The notes under the pieces were generated by a model. That model did not search any database. It had not been told where the DNA came from and saw only the letters and a program-made list of their open reading frames with translations. 33,182 nt of DNA, from NCBI GenBank assembly GCA_030605385.1, contig JAUWIL010000004.1:1-33182 (forward strand), written 5' to 3'. The DNA is from Methanobacteriota archaeon. GTDB lineage: Archaea > Halobacteriota > Syntropharchaeia > JAUWIL01. The position numbers and the translations under genes were made by a program. This document shows positions 8,946-18,245 of this stretch, piece by piece; position 1 is the first letter of the stretch; every line of letters starts with the position of its first letter.

Positions 8946-9104
8946 TGTTTGCAGAATCTCAGATTCCGCAACCGCATAAAACACGCAGTGTTTTAGGCAT
9001 GTCTTGCAAAAGCAAAGCTTTTGCGGAACAGGCGGAGTTTTACTCCGCCATGTTTGCGGAACGCAGTTCCGCAACCATATGGAAGCTGAGCTTCCATACA
9101 TGTA
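8946..9104 (-). repeat. Hairpin array H6 (type 1 with embedded type 2 module, reverse orientation)
   Basis: AGAATC-tca-GATTCcgcaaccgcATAAAACAC-gca-GTGTTTTAggcatgtctTGCAAAAGC-aaa-GCTTTTGCggaacaGGCGGAGT-ttt-ACTCCGCCatgtTTGCGGAAC-gca-GTTCCGCAAccataTGGAAGC-tga-GCTTCCAtacatgt. Confidence 0.93.
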
Positions 9105-9129
9105 ATGTTTTGGTGGTATGCTTTTATAG

Positions 9130-9245
9130 GGCCGGGACCGAGAGTCGAACCCGGGTCGTGGGATGTCTGCAAGCTTTCAGTCAGCACTTTTGCAACTGAA
9201 ATGCTTGCCACAGTCCCATAGGATAACCGCTACCCTACCCCGGCC
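9130..9245 (-). tRNA. tRNA-His (GTG) with intron at 37/38
   Basis: Minus strand G-1 GCCGGGG ... TCCCGGC C73 (His identity pair), anticodon stem TGGGA/TCCCA, loop CTGTGG|A; intron has BHB pairing CTGT/GCAG and AAGC/GCTT. Confidence 0.9.
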
Positions 9246-9390
9246 ATACAATTCACACGGCAAAGAGATAGACTGAGAATGACTGCCGCTCTAAAGTGAG
9301 TATGCTAATAAATAAACCTTTTTGCTTTGTTGATATCTTGCAGGATGGTAACTCCGTATTTTTTAAGATGATCGAAGGCTTTGTCCCCGA

Positions 9391-9446
9391 TACTTGACGA
9401 AATCTTTGATTTTGACTGTTTTGCAAAAGCAAAGCTTTTGCAGAAT
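9391..9446 (+). repeat. Hairpin array H7 (degenerate type 2)
   Basis: acttgaCGAAATC-ttt-GATTTTGactgttTTGCAAAAGC-aaa-GCTTTTGCAgaa. Confidence 0.75.
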
Positions 9447-9522
9447 ATCCTGAGTGATAAAAGTTAAAGTGATAAAAAATTGGTATTGACCTCAAACTGG
9501 ACTCATGCTGGAAAATATATAA

Positions 9523-10539
9523 CTACCGCAGATCGATGATCTCATCTGTACCTGGACCTGTTGAAAGCAGCTTGAAAGGTAGCCCAACATCCTTCTCTGC
9601 ACGTGCAACGAACTCTTTCACTTTATCGCTGAGCTTGTCATAGTCTCTAGCGCCCCTGCATGATGCGTCAACGCGGTCCAGACCGGTAATCGCAATCATT
9701 GTTGCTCCATTTATCATGGCAGAATAGCGCGCCATCTCACCATCCCAGTAGCCTATCCTCCGTGCACGCCCGGTCACTGTGCCGTACTCAGCAATACCAA
9801 GTTTTTCCGCCTCTTCTTTACCAATCTCGGTTTTGAATATGCCCTCCCCCACCCTCGTGGGGAATGCTTTTACGACCATTACAACGTCATCTATCCTCGT
9901 CGGTCCAACTCCCACATCAGATGCTATCTGGGATGCGGACGTGTCCTTCGACGTCACATACGGGTAAGTTCCATAATATATGGATAAATAGAATCCCTGT
10001 GTCCCTTCAAGTATAACATTCTCACCCGCATCAAGAGCCTCATTGACCTCTAGAGGCACATCTGTGATGAAGTCCTTCAGACTGTCGATATCTTTGGCCT
10101 GTTTAGCGATCCTTTTAACGCGGTCAACATTTGCCGGTCCACATCCTGTGCCGGTTGTACCGATGTTCTTTGAAAGATATGAACTGCTCTTGTCCTCTTC
10201 TATATGCTTCTCCTCTATGATCGAGCAGCGCTTGTCAACCCCTATCCTGCTGGCAACTCCGCATTCATTTACCTCCTTCATCAGCACATCAGGATTGACC
10301 AGTACGCCAGCTCCAATGAGTAAACGGGCACTAGGGTGCACAAATCCGGAGGGTATCATGCGCACACCATATTTTCTATCGCCTATATAGACCGTATGTC
10401 CTGCATTGGGTCCGACACCGCCCCGCGCTATTACACTGGCTCCATCTGTCTCCGCAATATGTGCAAGTATCTTCCCTTTTCCTTCATCTCCGAAAATTCC
10501 TCCGACTATTATCGTGCATGACACTTTGATGTGCACCAC
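9523..10539 (-). CDS. purA: Adenylosuccinate synthetase
   Basis: [23 protein letters not shown]...GPNAGHTVY...[18 protein letters not shown]...[25 protein letters not shown]. Confidence 0.96.
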   Translation of the reverse strand: MVHIKVSCTIIVGGIFGDEGKGKILAHIAETDGASVIARGGVGPNAGHTVYIGDRKYGVRMIPSGFVHPSARLLIGAGVLVNPDVLMKEVNECGVASRIGVDKRCSIIEEKHIEEDKSSSYLSKNIGTTGTGCGPANVDRVKRIAKQAKDIDSLKDFITDVPLEVNEALDAGENVILEGTQGFYLSIYYGTYPYVTSKDTSASQIASDVGVGPTRIDDVVMVVKAFPTRVGEGIFKTEIGKEEAEKLGIAEYGTVTGRARRIGYWDGEMARYSAMINGATMIAITGLDRVDASCRGARDYDKLSDKVKEFVARAEKDVGLPFKLLSTGPGTDEIIDLR

Positions 10540-10667
10540 CCATTATCAGTTCTATCTACCAGTTCTATCCAACCGCCAACATATGATTATGCCAACGGCT
10601 GTTGATTACAACAAGATATTTGTATCATATCAAGAACAGTTATTTGCAGTAGCATTTGCAGTAGCAT

Positions 10668-11012
10668 TCACTCTTTAATAAGACTCTGTATCCACTTACC
10701 TATACTTGAGCACTGTTCCGGGGAGCAGTCGGCATCGCATCCCGCACATGGCGCGATCTCACCGTCTACAATTAAACAATCGTAATCTGACTTCTTTTTG
10801 GATTTTCTGCTGGATTTCCTGATGGGGTACACCCGATATGTGTTAACCCCATTAAGTGTTTCCTTCTCTCTTTTAACCAGACCGTCATCCTCCAGCCTCA
10901 GCATTATGCGAGAACACTTGCTGCTGCCTATTCCAACCTCCTTCCAGATGTCGCTCTGAAGCAGGCCTTCATCGGCATCCCTTACCATACCAAGAATCTT
11001 CTGCTCTACCAA
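10668..11012 (-). CDS. wHTH transcriptional regulator with C-terminal Cys cluster
   Basis: DADEGLLQSDIWKEVGIGSSKCSRIMLRLEDDGLVKREKE (wHTH) and CAGCDADCSPEQC (possible metal/FeS ligand). Confidence 0.8.
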   Translation of the reverse strand: MVEQKILGMVRDADEGLLQSDIWKEVGIGSSKCSRIMLRLEDDGLVKREKETLNGVNTYRVYPIRKSSRKSKKKSDYDCLIVDGEIAPCAGCDADCSPEQCSSIGKWIQSLIKE

Positions 11013-11064
11013 TTACAACTACCTTCAGTCTATTTTATGGAGTTATATGGGCTCCTGTTATTAT

Positions 11065-11094
11065 GCAACCTTATCTCCAGCAACCTTATCTCCA
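11065..11094 (+). repeat. Short tandem duplication, 15 bp x2
   Basis: gcaaccttatctcca gcaaccttatctcca. Confidence 0.9.
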
Positions 11095-11168
11095 AGAACA
11101 TATATACTCTGGCGTTATACAGCTATATAGCTTGCGGTCTTCCGCTGTTGTTCTCTAAAAACAGTCTT

Positions 11169-11390
11169 TCACCGGACGGGTGTTATTAGAACTATGTTGT
11201 TACCCCTCAATACTATGGATCCGAATATCCTTGACTTCTCCCCGTCGATAACCTCTGCAGTATTGACCATGTACAGGTTGAGATAATCATCCATACCTGA
11301 TAGTGTTCCTTCGAGGATGTATTTCTCTCCCTTCATCTCCACCTGAACCGTGGTACCTATCAAATCCTGTACTTTCTTGTTAGGGTACAA
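11169..11390 (-). CDS. Sm-like archaeal protein (Lsm)
   Basis: MYPNKKVQDLIGTTVQVEMKGEKYILEGTLSGMDDYLNLYMVNTAEV...RIFGSIVLRGNNIVLITP. Confidence 0.92.
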   Translation of the reverse strand: MYPNKKVQDLIGTTVQVEMKGEKYILEGTLSGMDDYLNLYMVNTAEVIDGEKSRIFGSIVLRGNNIVLITPVR

Positions 11391-11531
11391 TGCTATAACT
11401 CCTGCTTTTATACCTGCTTTTATCGGTGTAATTATGTATGTAGCATTTCCTGTTATTTATTAATTTGCCTATTCTACTTGTTAGTCCATATACCTTGCAA
11501 CTAAATAGCTCATGTACCTTATAACTAAATA

Positions 11532-11565
11532 GCACTCATTGGACTTAAGCACTCATTGGACTTAA
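11532..11565 (+). repeat. Short tandem duplication, 17 bp x2
   Basis: gcactcattggacttaa x2 perfect. Confidence 0.92.
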
Positions 11566-11600
11566 TATTTTGTCATTCTCTGATGCCATCTTGATAATGT

Positions 11601-12323
11601 TCAAATTATACGTGTATTCAGCGCCTTAAATCTCACACCTGGAAGCGGCGCCCCTCCATACTCTTCCTTTTCTTCTTTTATATGTCCGATATACTCTCGC
11701 AGCATTCTGTGAAGCTTCTCATCCCCTCCACGTTTTTCAGCTATCATAAGAGGTACCGCTACAATGTGTGCGTCCACAACATCGGATGATAACTCCCGGT
11801 CCGTATTTATTATTTCCATTGTGATGTCTTCAAATCCTGATTTTTCAAGCTGTTCAGGCAACTTCATTATGTCATACCCATATATCCTGTTGGCTGCCAT
11901 GAGTATGTTTTTCAGCATCTGGTCTGTCTCCTGTGCCGGACTCCCTGCTTCTGGTGACCTGAGAATTATCGATATCTTTTTCCTTCCCTGAACAGTCCTC
12001 CTGATCTCTCGAAGAATCGATTTGATGCTGTCCTGGGGATATCGCTCCAGTGCATATAGGACGGATGCAGTACTGATAGATGCATCTTTTATTGGAAGCG
12101 CCCTTGCATCACACAATATGATTTGCATTCCTGCGGCACTCTTTTCTGCCGTGTTCATTATGCGCAATCCTGTCAGGAGCTCCTTCCTTGATGTTGCAAG
12201 TATGACCCTTTCATTTTCACCAAATTCAGCCGTTTTGTGCGCTGAGAACGTGTCCTCCTGTATCAGCAGAATTGTAGACTCTCCGGAGTCACCTCCGTGT
12301 CCGGAATGGCGCTCACCGTCCAT
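11601..12323 (-). CDS. SAM-dependent methyltransferase-like protein (divergent)
   Basis: MQIILCDARALPIKDASISTASVLYALERYPQDSIKSILREIRRTVQGRKKISIILRSPE resembles the class I MTase C-terminal half. Confidence 0.6.
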   Translation of the reverse strand: MDGERHSGHGGDSGESTILLIQEDTFSAHKTAEFGENERVILATSRKELLTGLRIMNTAEKSAAGMQIILCDARALPIKDASISTASVLYALERYPQDSIKSILREIRRTVQGRKKISIILRSPEAGSPAQETDQMLKNILMAANRIYGYDIMKLPEQLEKSGFEDITMEIINTDRELSSDVVDAHIVAVPLMIAEKRGGDEKLHRMLREYIGHIKEEKEEYGGAPLPGVRFKALNTRII

Positions 12324-12472
12324 GCTACGTGTTATTGTACCGCACCTCCAATCGAATGTAGCCCATTTATATTATATTCTGATGCTTCGGATGCTGCGAG
12401 CGGAAATCAGCTTCTTCAATTCCTACTCCACCGGATTGTCTATGGCATGCGCATGTAGTTTAAGCTTTCTGA

Positions 12473-12840
12473 TGTTTGCTGAACAGCAGTTCAGCAACCG
12501 TATGAAAAGGCGCTACCTTTTCAGACATGTTTGCAAAACGTAGTTTTGCAACCGCATAAAACACGCAGTGTTTTAGGCATGTTTGAAAAACGCAGTTTTT
12601 CAACCGTATGAAATGCTTCGCATTTCAGACATGTCTTGCAAAAGCAAAGCTTTTGCGGGACTTGACGAAGGCAGAGCCTTCGGTTGTCTCGCGAACATTT
12701 AGTTCGCAAGACAGGCGGAGTTTTACTCCGCCATGTTTGCGGAACGAAGTTCCGCAACTGTATAAAAAGCGTTGCTTTTTATACCTGTTTGCAAAATCGA
12801 AGATTTTGCAACCGTATAAAACACACAGTGTTTTATACGT
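12473..12840 (-). repeat. Hairpin array H8 (type 1 with embedded type 2 block, reverse orientation), about 14 hairpins
   Basis: Loops include gta, gca, gca, ttc, aaa, aga, attta, ttt, gaa, gtt, gaa, aca; linkers AACCGTAT and ACATGT with internal CTTGACG / TTGTCTCGC / CAAGACAGG. Confidence 0.95.
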
Positions 12841-12988
12841 GCATCCGTTTTAACGCCAACATTTTCCGTAACATACAATTGCTTAACAGCAGCACACAAT
12901 GCATCCGAAAGCTTTTTTATACAATGCTCTTTAAATGGCAGGTTGTATCCAAATCCAAAATAGCATTCTGCAGCTCGGATGAGGTTTT

Positions 12989-13402
12989 TTGACTGTGAGC
13001 CTGATAGATGACCACCTGCCCAAAAAAGAACTCCTGAACAAGCTTGAAGAGATGTTTATATTTCTCCAGCCCAAGCGTGTAGAGCTACTTCTGAGACCAG
13101 CCAGCAAAAGTCTTGACCCGCTTGATGATATTGGTTTGCCTGAGGGGGCCAAGCTGTTCTTCTTACACATTGCGGTCGTAACCGACCAGTGGGAGGGTAA
13201 TGTAGATGGTGATTCGGTGGAGGAGGCTATAGACATGCTGAACCGCTGGGTACTCGTAAACACAAAGAGCGACATATTAGTAGGCTCGCTCAACTTCCTT
13301 AGCGATGATGAGGATAGCCTTCCAGATGCCCTTGAGCGCTATGGCATATATCTTGATGGTCTGGAATACGATCATTTCCTGGAGGTTTATGAATACGAGT
13401 GA
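12989..13402 (+). CDS. Conserved hypothetical protein
   Basis: 137 aa ORF, coding-like composition. Confidence 0.65.
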   Translation: MTVSLIDDHLPKKELLNKLEEMFIFLQPKRVELLLRPASKSLDPLDDIGLPEGAKLFFLHIAVVTDQWEGNVDGDSVEEAIDMLNRWVLVNTKSDILVGSLNFLSDDEDSLPDALERYGIYLDGLEYDHFLEVYEYE

Positions 13403-13501
13403 GGATAACGTGTGGTTTGGATAGTGCGAATGATATATAGTTTAGACCTGTAGAATTATTATTGTGAAGGGGGGGTTCTGCATATACTTAAGTTCCGTCC
13501 C

Positions 13502-13525
13502 AGCTTCTCTATAAGCTTCTCTATA
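13502..13525 (+). repeat. Short tandem duplication, 12 bp x2
   Basis: agcttctctata x2. Confidence 0.88.
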
Positions 13526-13643
13526 ACATTGTAAATAATGGATGTGCTGCTTGTCAGCCCTAAATGCCTGACCTGACATGGAAATGTGTAATGTGCACGT
13601 AATTTGATGATTTGAGCGAAAATTTGGATGGGAGGTATCACAC

Positions 13644-14360
13644 ATGGCAATGGTGGAATATATGCTGGATAAAAATGTAGCTATTGTTACTATGAACAGC
13701 GGGGAAAACCTATTCAATTTTACATTCCTTGGTGAGTTCCTTTCTGTCTTGGATGTAATCGAAAATGATACCAGTGCAAATGTACTTGTTGTGAGGTCGT
13801 CCCATGAAAAGATATTCTCCAATGGGATTGACCTCAAATGGCTCGCTCCTTTTGTCCAGAAAAATGATATGGCCACGGTAAAGAAGTTTCTATATAATCT
13901 AAATGAACTCTTTAAGAGACTGCTTACCTATCCTATGCCTACTATTGCTGCTATAACAGGTCATGCATTTGCTGGTGGGGCCATCATGAGCTGCACCTTT
14001 GATTTTCGGTTTATGCGCTCTGACAGGGGGTTCTTCTGTTTCCCGGAGGTGGATCTTGGAATACCTTTTCTTCCGGGTATGATAGCGATCAGTAAAAAGG
14101 CAATTCCCATGTATAAGTTTGTGGAGATGAAATACATGGGAAAACGTCTTACCGCTTATGAGTGCGAAGAGCATCATATCGTCATGAAGGCATGCCACAT
14201 CGATGATCTAATGAGTGAAGTTCTTTCCTTTGCAAAAGGTCTGAACAAGAGGAGAGAGGTAATTGGTGAGATGAAGAAGGGGATGTATAAGAATATTCTA
14301 CACGCGATAGATGTTGAGGACCCCAAGGTTATTGAATCGGGCAAGCTTTTTTACCTATAA
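13644..14360 (+). CDS. Enoyl-CoA hydratase/isomerase (crotonase) family protein
   Basis: EKIFSNGIDLKWLAPF...PMPTIAAITGHAFAGGAIMSCTFDFRFMRSDRGFFCFPEVDLGIPFLPG. Confidence 0.92.
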   Translation: MAMVEYMLDKNVAIVTMNSGENLFNFTFLGEFLSVLDVIENDTSANVLVVRSSHEKIFSNGIDLKWLAPFVQKNDMATVKKFLYNLNELFKRLLTYPMPTIAAITGHAFAGGAIMSCTFDFRFMRSDRGFFCFPEVDLGIPFLPGMIAISKKAIPMYKFVEMKYMGKRLTAYECEEHHIVMKACHIDDLMSEVLSFAKGLNKRREVIGEMKKGMYKNILHAIDVEDPKVIESGKLFYL

Positions 14361-14384
14361 TATTAAGCTTATTAAGCTGATAGC

Positions 14385-14410
14385 TAAGCTGGTACTCTAA
14401 GCTGGTACTC
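14385..14410 (+). repeat. Short tandem duplication, 13 bp x2
   Basis: taagctggtactc x2. Confidence 0.88.
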
Positions 14411-14595
14411 TGATGGAGTCGCCAGCCGGATAAGTTTTTTTACGATAGTTTTAAGTATGGTATATGCAGTAGGTGTTATAACAGCTGAGATGATAATCGC
14501 TAAGCGCCAAAGCGCCCCGTGCGGATGATGAAAAAAAAAGCTACATAGCTGCATGTAATAATCCAAGGTAATAATACTATGATTTGGTGGTCCTA

Positions 14596-15363
14596 ATGGG
14601 TGTCGTTGATAAAGGAGATATGATAAAAATACTGTATACCGGAAGATTTGATGACAACATAATATTTGATACGACTGACGAGCAAACTGCCAAAGACAAC
14701 GACATATCCGAAGAAAATGTGAAGTATGGAAGTAAAGCCATAATCGTTGGTGAGGGAAACCTCCTGGAAGGATTTGAGGAGGACGTAATTGGCAAAGAAG
14801 TGGGCTACGGCGGGAGCGTTGAAATATCCCCGGATAAGGCATTCGGCGAGCGTAACCCCGCACTGTTAGAGACCGTACCCATAACAAAGTTCAGCGAGAG
14901 ACCGCGCCCTGGGGCGCAGGTAGATCTAGATGGTCGCATGGGCATTGTTGAAACTGTCATTGGGCGAAGGGCACGAGTGGATTTCAACCATCCATTTGCT
15001 GGAAAAACAATATGCTATGACTATACCATCGAGGAAAAAATCGAGGATGCGGAAGAGAAAGTGAAGACCATACTTGACATATACGCCGGAACCGAACTGG
15101 ATGCTAAAATCGAAGATAAGAAGATATCCATTGAAGTGCCTTACCACCATTCTTTTAACCAGCGCCTGATATTCTCGAAGCGCATGATGTCCGACAAACT
15201 TATTGAATATCTCGGCGTGGATGAGGTGCTGTTTGTCGAGCGGTTTGTCGGCCATGAAAAGGCTGCCGAGGATCAAGCTGCAGATGGAAAGGAGAAGCTC
15301 GATGACAGTGATGCACAGAAATCTGAGAATGGTGACGAGAATCAGGCATCGGTCTCTGAATGA
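14596..15363 (+). CDS. FKBP/SlyD-type peptidyl-prolyl cis-trans isomerase (ORF opens at 14584)
   Basis: MGVVDKGDMIKILYTGRFDDNIIFDTT...EGNLLEGFEEDVIGKEVGYGGSVEISPDKAFGERNPALLETVP...HPFAGKTICYDYTIEE. Confidence 0.92.
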   Translation: MGVVDKGDMIKILYTGRFDDNIIFDTTDEQTAKDNDISEENVKYGSKAIIVGEGNLLEGFEEDVIGKEVGYGGSVEISPDKAFGERNPALLETVPITKFSERPRPGAQVDLDGRMGIVETVIGRRARVDFNHPFAGKTICYDYTIEEKIEDAEEKVKTILDIYAGTELDAKIEDKKISIEVPYHHSFNQRLIFSKRMMSDKLIEYLGVDEVLFVERFVGHEKAAEDQAADGKEKLDDSDAQKSENGDENQASVSE

Positions 15364-15414
15364 TGGTAATCCCTAACCCCTATTGGCACTGAGTTCCATC
15401 TTCACCTGGTTGAC

Positions 15415-15978
15415 TTACAGATGTGCCTGTCGGGTCGGTTCTGGCAGTTTATAGCCCCTCAAGACAATCCTTCACGATCCCTATGACGATTCCCAGTGAT
15501 ATTCTGTGCCCTGGAGCGATTATGATCGGATTGCAGCCTTTTTTTGATTTAAGAACTGTTCCGACCGCCCCGCACCCCTGGGATGGTTAATTCCACAGCC
15601 GTCCACCATCAGCAGGTCGGGTTCATTCTCCAGCTCCCTGTATGCGCTTATTACAGCCGGACCTTCCCGGAACGCAAGAAATCCCGGTATATATGGAAAA
15701 TCCACCTTTTGAGCGGTATACTTCCGTTCGATTGGCTCCATTGTATCGTAGTCCAGCAGAACTATTCCTGACAGTATCTCATTGTTGGAAGTGAACGCCT
15801 GGTCCACGCCGGCAATCACGCTGATTTGATCCCTATTTATGCGATCTTCAAGCTCTATTTTATTCCGTATGCCTTCCTGCACAGCTATTAGTTCACTCCT
15901 CAAACCTGCTCTGAGGGATTGATTTGCGCTGAGATTTGCATTTGTTTGGGGGTGGTCACTCGTTTTTTCGCCTTTCAT
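15415..15978 (-). pseudogene. nfi: Endonuclease V with internal deletion and frameshifts
   Basis: N-terminal ORF ...ISVIAGVDQAF...DYDTMEPIERKYTAQKVDFPYIPGFLAFREGPAVISAYRELENEPDLLMVDGCGINHPRGAG then shifts frame to VGTVLKSKKGCNPIIIAPGHRISLGIVIGIVKDCLE then again to GYKLPEPTRQAHL*; the region between HPRGAG and the VGTVL segment is missing. Confidence 0.85.
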
Positions 15979-16231
15979 ACCATGGAGCTTCCTGTGTGTG
16001 GGTTCATGGTTTAGTCTGTCTTTAGGCTGTCTATGCTATATATAGGGGGATTATTTTTATCACTTGAGGGACATATTTTTATGTAGAGTATATCATACCT
16101 AGGATATATCGTACCTTTTATCACCAATAGAATGAATTATTGTGGGCAAAAATTGTTGAAGATGATATTGGATAGTTTTGGAATGGATTTATCGAAATGT
16201 TTTGGAACATATTAATAGTTGCATTTTTCAT

Positions 16232-17059
16232 ATGGTGATGGCTATGAAATCCTGTGCCGGAAAGAGGTGGTTAAAATCAGCAGCGTCCACACTACTTGTT
16301 ATCATACTATTTACAATAATCATCACCTCGGTTGCTAACGCTGTCGTTTCAAATACCGCTTCCATGGTCGTTGGCACGGGCGCTGGAGTCGGTGCAGGAC
16401 TCAGCGACGTGAGCGATTCCGATGTCGATCATGGTGACATAAAAGTTGTCTCCGATGATGGTTACTGGCGTAAATTCGAGACTGATTACAACATCAGTGG
16501 GGGGTGGATGGTACTCGGTGTAAAGGAAGTGCCAGGCATATGGATTCACCGCGGAGGGGAGAATTTTGGAGTTTACGACGAGCCCGTAACCATCGAAGAA
16601 TGTGAAAATCCGGAAAAGATTCACACCACATACCGCTGGGGGGTGTACTATGTAGAGGATTCCAATATTCTCTGCGAGTTTGGCGTATTTGATGATGGGA
16701 TATACCCTGATTCTATTTCCTATACCAGAGTTCTGATTCCGGTTGACGGGTCTCAATCGTTCAATATCACGGCATACCTCCTGTCCTATAATCCCTTTGC
16801 AGATGCTGATGTCGAAGGATTAAGCGGTGCCACGCCGACCCCCCTTGTGATAATGAGTTTAAGCGGAGATATAGAAGAAGATATCGAGAGAATAACTGAT
16901 GAGATAGTTAAAAAGATAGATGAACGAACTGATGAGGGTGAAGAAACTACTGCAGGCGATGGTGATGAATCATCTGATACTATGGAGCTTCTTATTCGCC
17001 TCAATAAGATGCGAAGAATGTTTCATAACCTGAATTCTGCAGAAGTTGTACTCTTATAA
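16232..17059 (+). CDS. Secreted/surface protein, unknown (ORF opens at 16178)
   Basis: N-terminal hydrophobic segment (STLLVIILFTIIITSVANA) followed by a soluble domain and an acidic/charged C-terminus. Confidence 0.65.
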   Translation: MVMAMKSCAGKRWLKSAASTLLVIILFTIIITSVANAVVSNTASMVVGTGAGVGAGLSDVSDSDVDHGDIKVVSDDGYWRKFETDYNISGGWMVLGVKEVPGIWIHRGGENFGVYDEPVTIEECENPEKIHTTYRWGVYYVEDSNILCEFGVFDDGIYPDSISYTRVLIPVDGSQSFNITAYLLSYNPFADADVEGLSGATPTPLVIMSLSGDIEEDIERITDEIVKKIDERTDEGEETTAGDGDESSDTMELLIRLNKMRRMFHNLNSAEVVLL

Positions 17060-17129
17060 TTCTCAATTCTCTTATAAAAATCTGTACCAGAACATAAGCT
17101 TTGGCTCTATCAACACGGGTGCAACTATG

Positions 17130-17167
17130 TATCCCTTATGCTTTAGCTTATCCCTTATGCTTTAGCT
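17130..17167 (+). repeat. Short tandem duplication, 19 bp x2
   Basis: tatcccttatgctttagct x2 perfect. Confidence 0.92.
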
Positions 17168-17243
17168 TTATATTAAGCACATAACTACTATACTGCCAAT
17201 ACTTTGTCAAAACACAGACGCCAAGAGTGTATGCTAACTAAAT

Positions 17244-17963
17244 CTATGCCAATGCCCACATAGCACCAGTAGGTACCGAGCCAATCAGAAACAGAATACA
17301 TAATATCAGTGCCAGTAGCGGACCATACATGTTACTAAACTCATTCCAGTCAAGATGATTTAGTATTGGAACCGGCAGGAAACCCCCTGCACCCAATGCA
17401 AGAATTGACAGGAACGCCGTCAATACCTCAAAGAGCAAAACCACCTCGGGAAGAAACACTGGGGCAGGAATAGCCATACATAGCCCCCCCACGACACACG
17501 AGACTGCTCCGAGACTGAATAGTCCAGTCCACACGAAGCGAGGCCAGTCCACGCGAGCCAGCGTCTGGGTAAGGTACGCAACAACAGCACAGAAGATGCC
17601 TGAGACCAGAAGACCTATCGAAATAAAAAGCACCGGCACCGCACTGACAAGTATTGCAAAAAGCGTAAATATCATCATGTTAATGCCCGTCATAAACACC
17701 AACCATTTATAGTCCCGATATATGGACAGTGCGCTAAGGCTCAGGATGATAAAGCCCAGGCAACCGATGCCAAATCCCGGATACCACCACGGCAGCCCGT
17801 AATTCGATGTGAATATGTAGAGTGAAAGCTCGCCTATGACCATAGACAGGATTATGTACACTGTAATGTATCCAAGATCCTTCGTATCATCATAGGATTT
17901 CTCTGAAGGTGGGAACATTGCTTCCATCACGCTATTGTAAATGTCAGACACGAAATCAAACAA
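17244..17963 (-). CDS. Multi-TM membrane protein, paralogue 1
   Basis: Repeated hydrophobic segments; shares layout (LSLSALSIYRDYKWLVFMTGI) with 18770-19480. Confidence 0.72.
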   Translation of the reverse strand: MFDFVSDIYNSVMEAMFPPSEKSYDDTKDLGYITVYIILSMVIGELSLYIFTSNYGLPWWYPGFGIGCLGFIILSLSALSIYRDYKWLVFMTGINMMIFTLFAILVSAVPVLFISIGLLVSGIFCAVVAYLTQTLARVDWPRFVWTGLFSLGAVSCVVGGLCMAIPAPVFLPEVVLLFEVLTAFLSILALGAGGFLPVPILNHLDWNEFSNMYGPLLALILCILFLIGSVPTGAMWALA

Positions 17964-18245
17964 ATAGCATCACCTCTACTACCTCCACTACCAATAAATA
18001 GAACCGACCCTTCTCTATTTTACCTAACTGCGGCTATGATATATAAATATTGATAACTCTATAAAAGGATACAAAGGATACGAAGGACTCCTGTGGGGGA
18101 GTTGAGTGGGGGGCTGAGGGCCTATGTTGAGGGGGTATGTTTATATTTGGTATGTGCGTGAGGTTACTGGCGCAGCCTTTAGCTTGTCACTATTGGCATA
18201 GTACCATAATCCGTGTGAGAGTTAATGTGTAGATTGCGGCAAACA

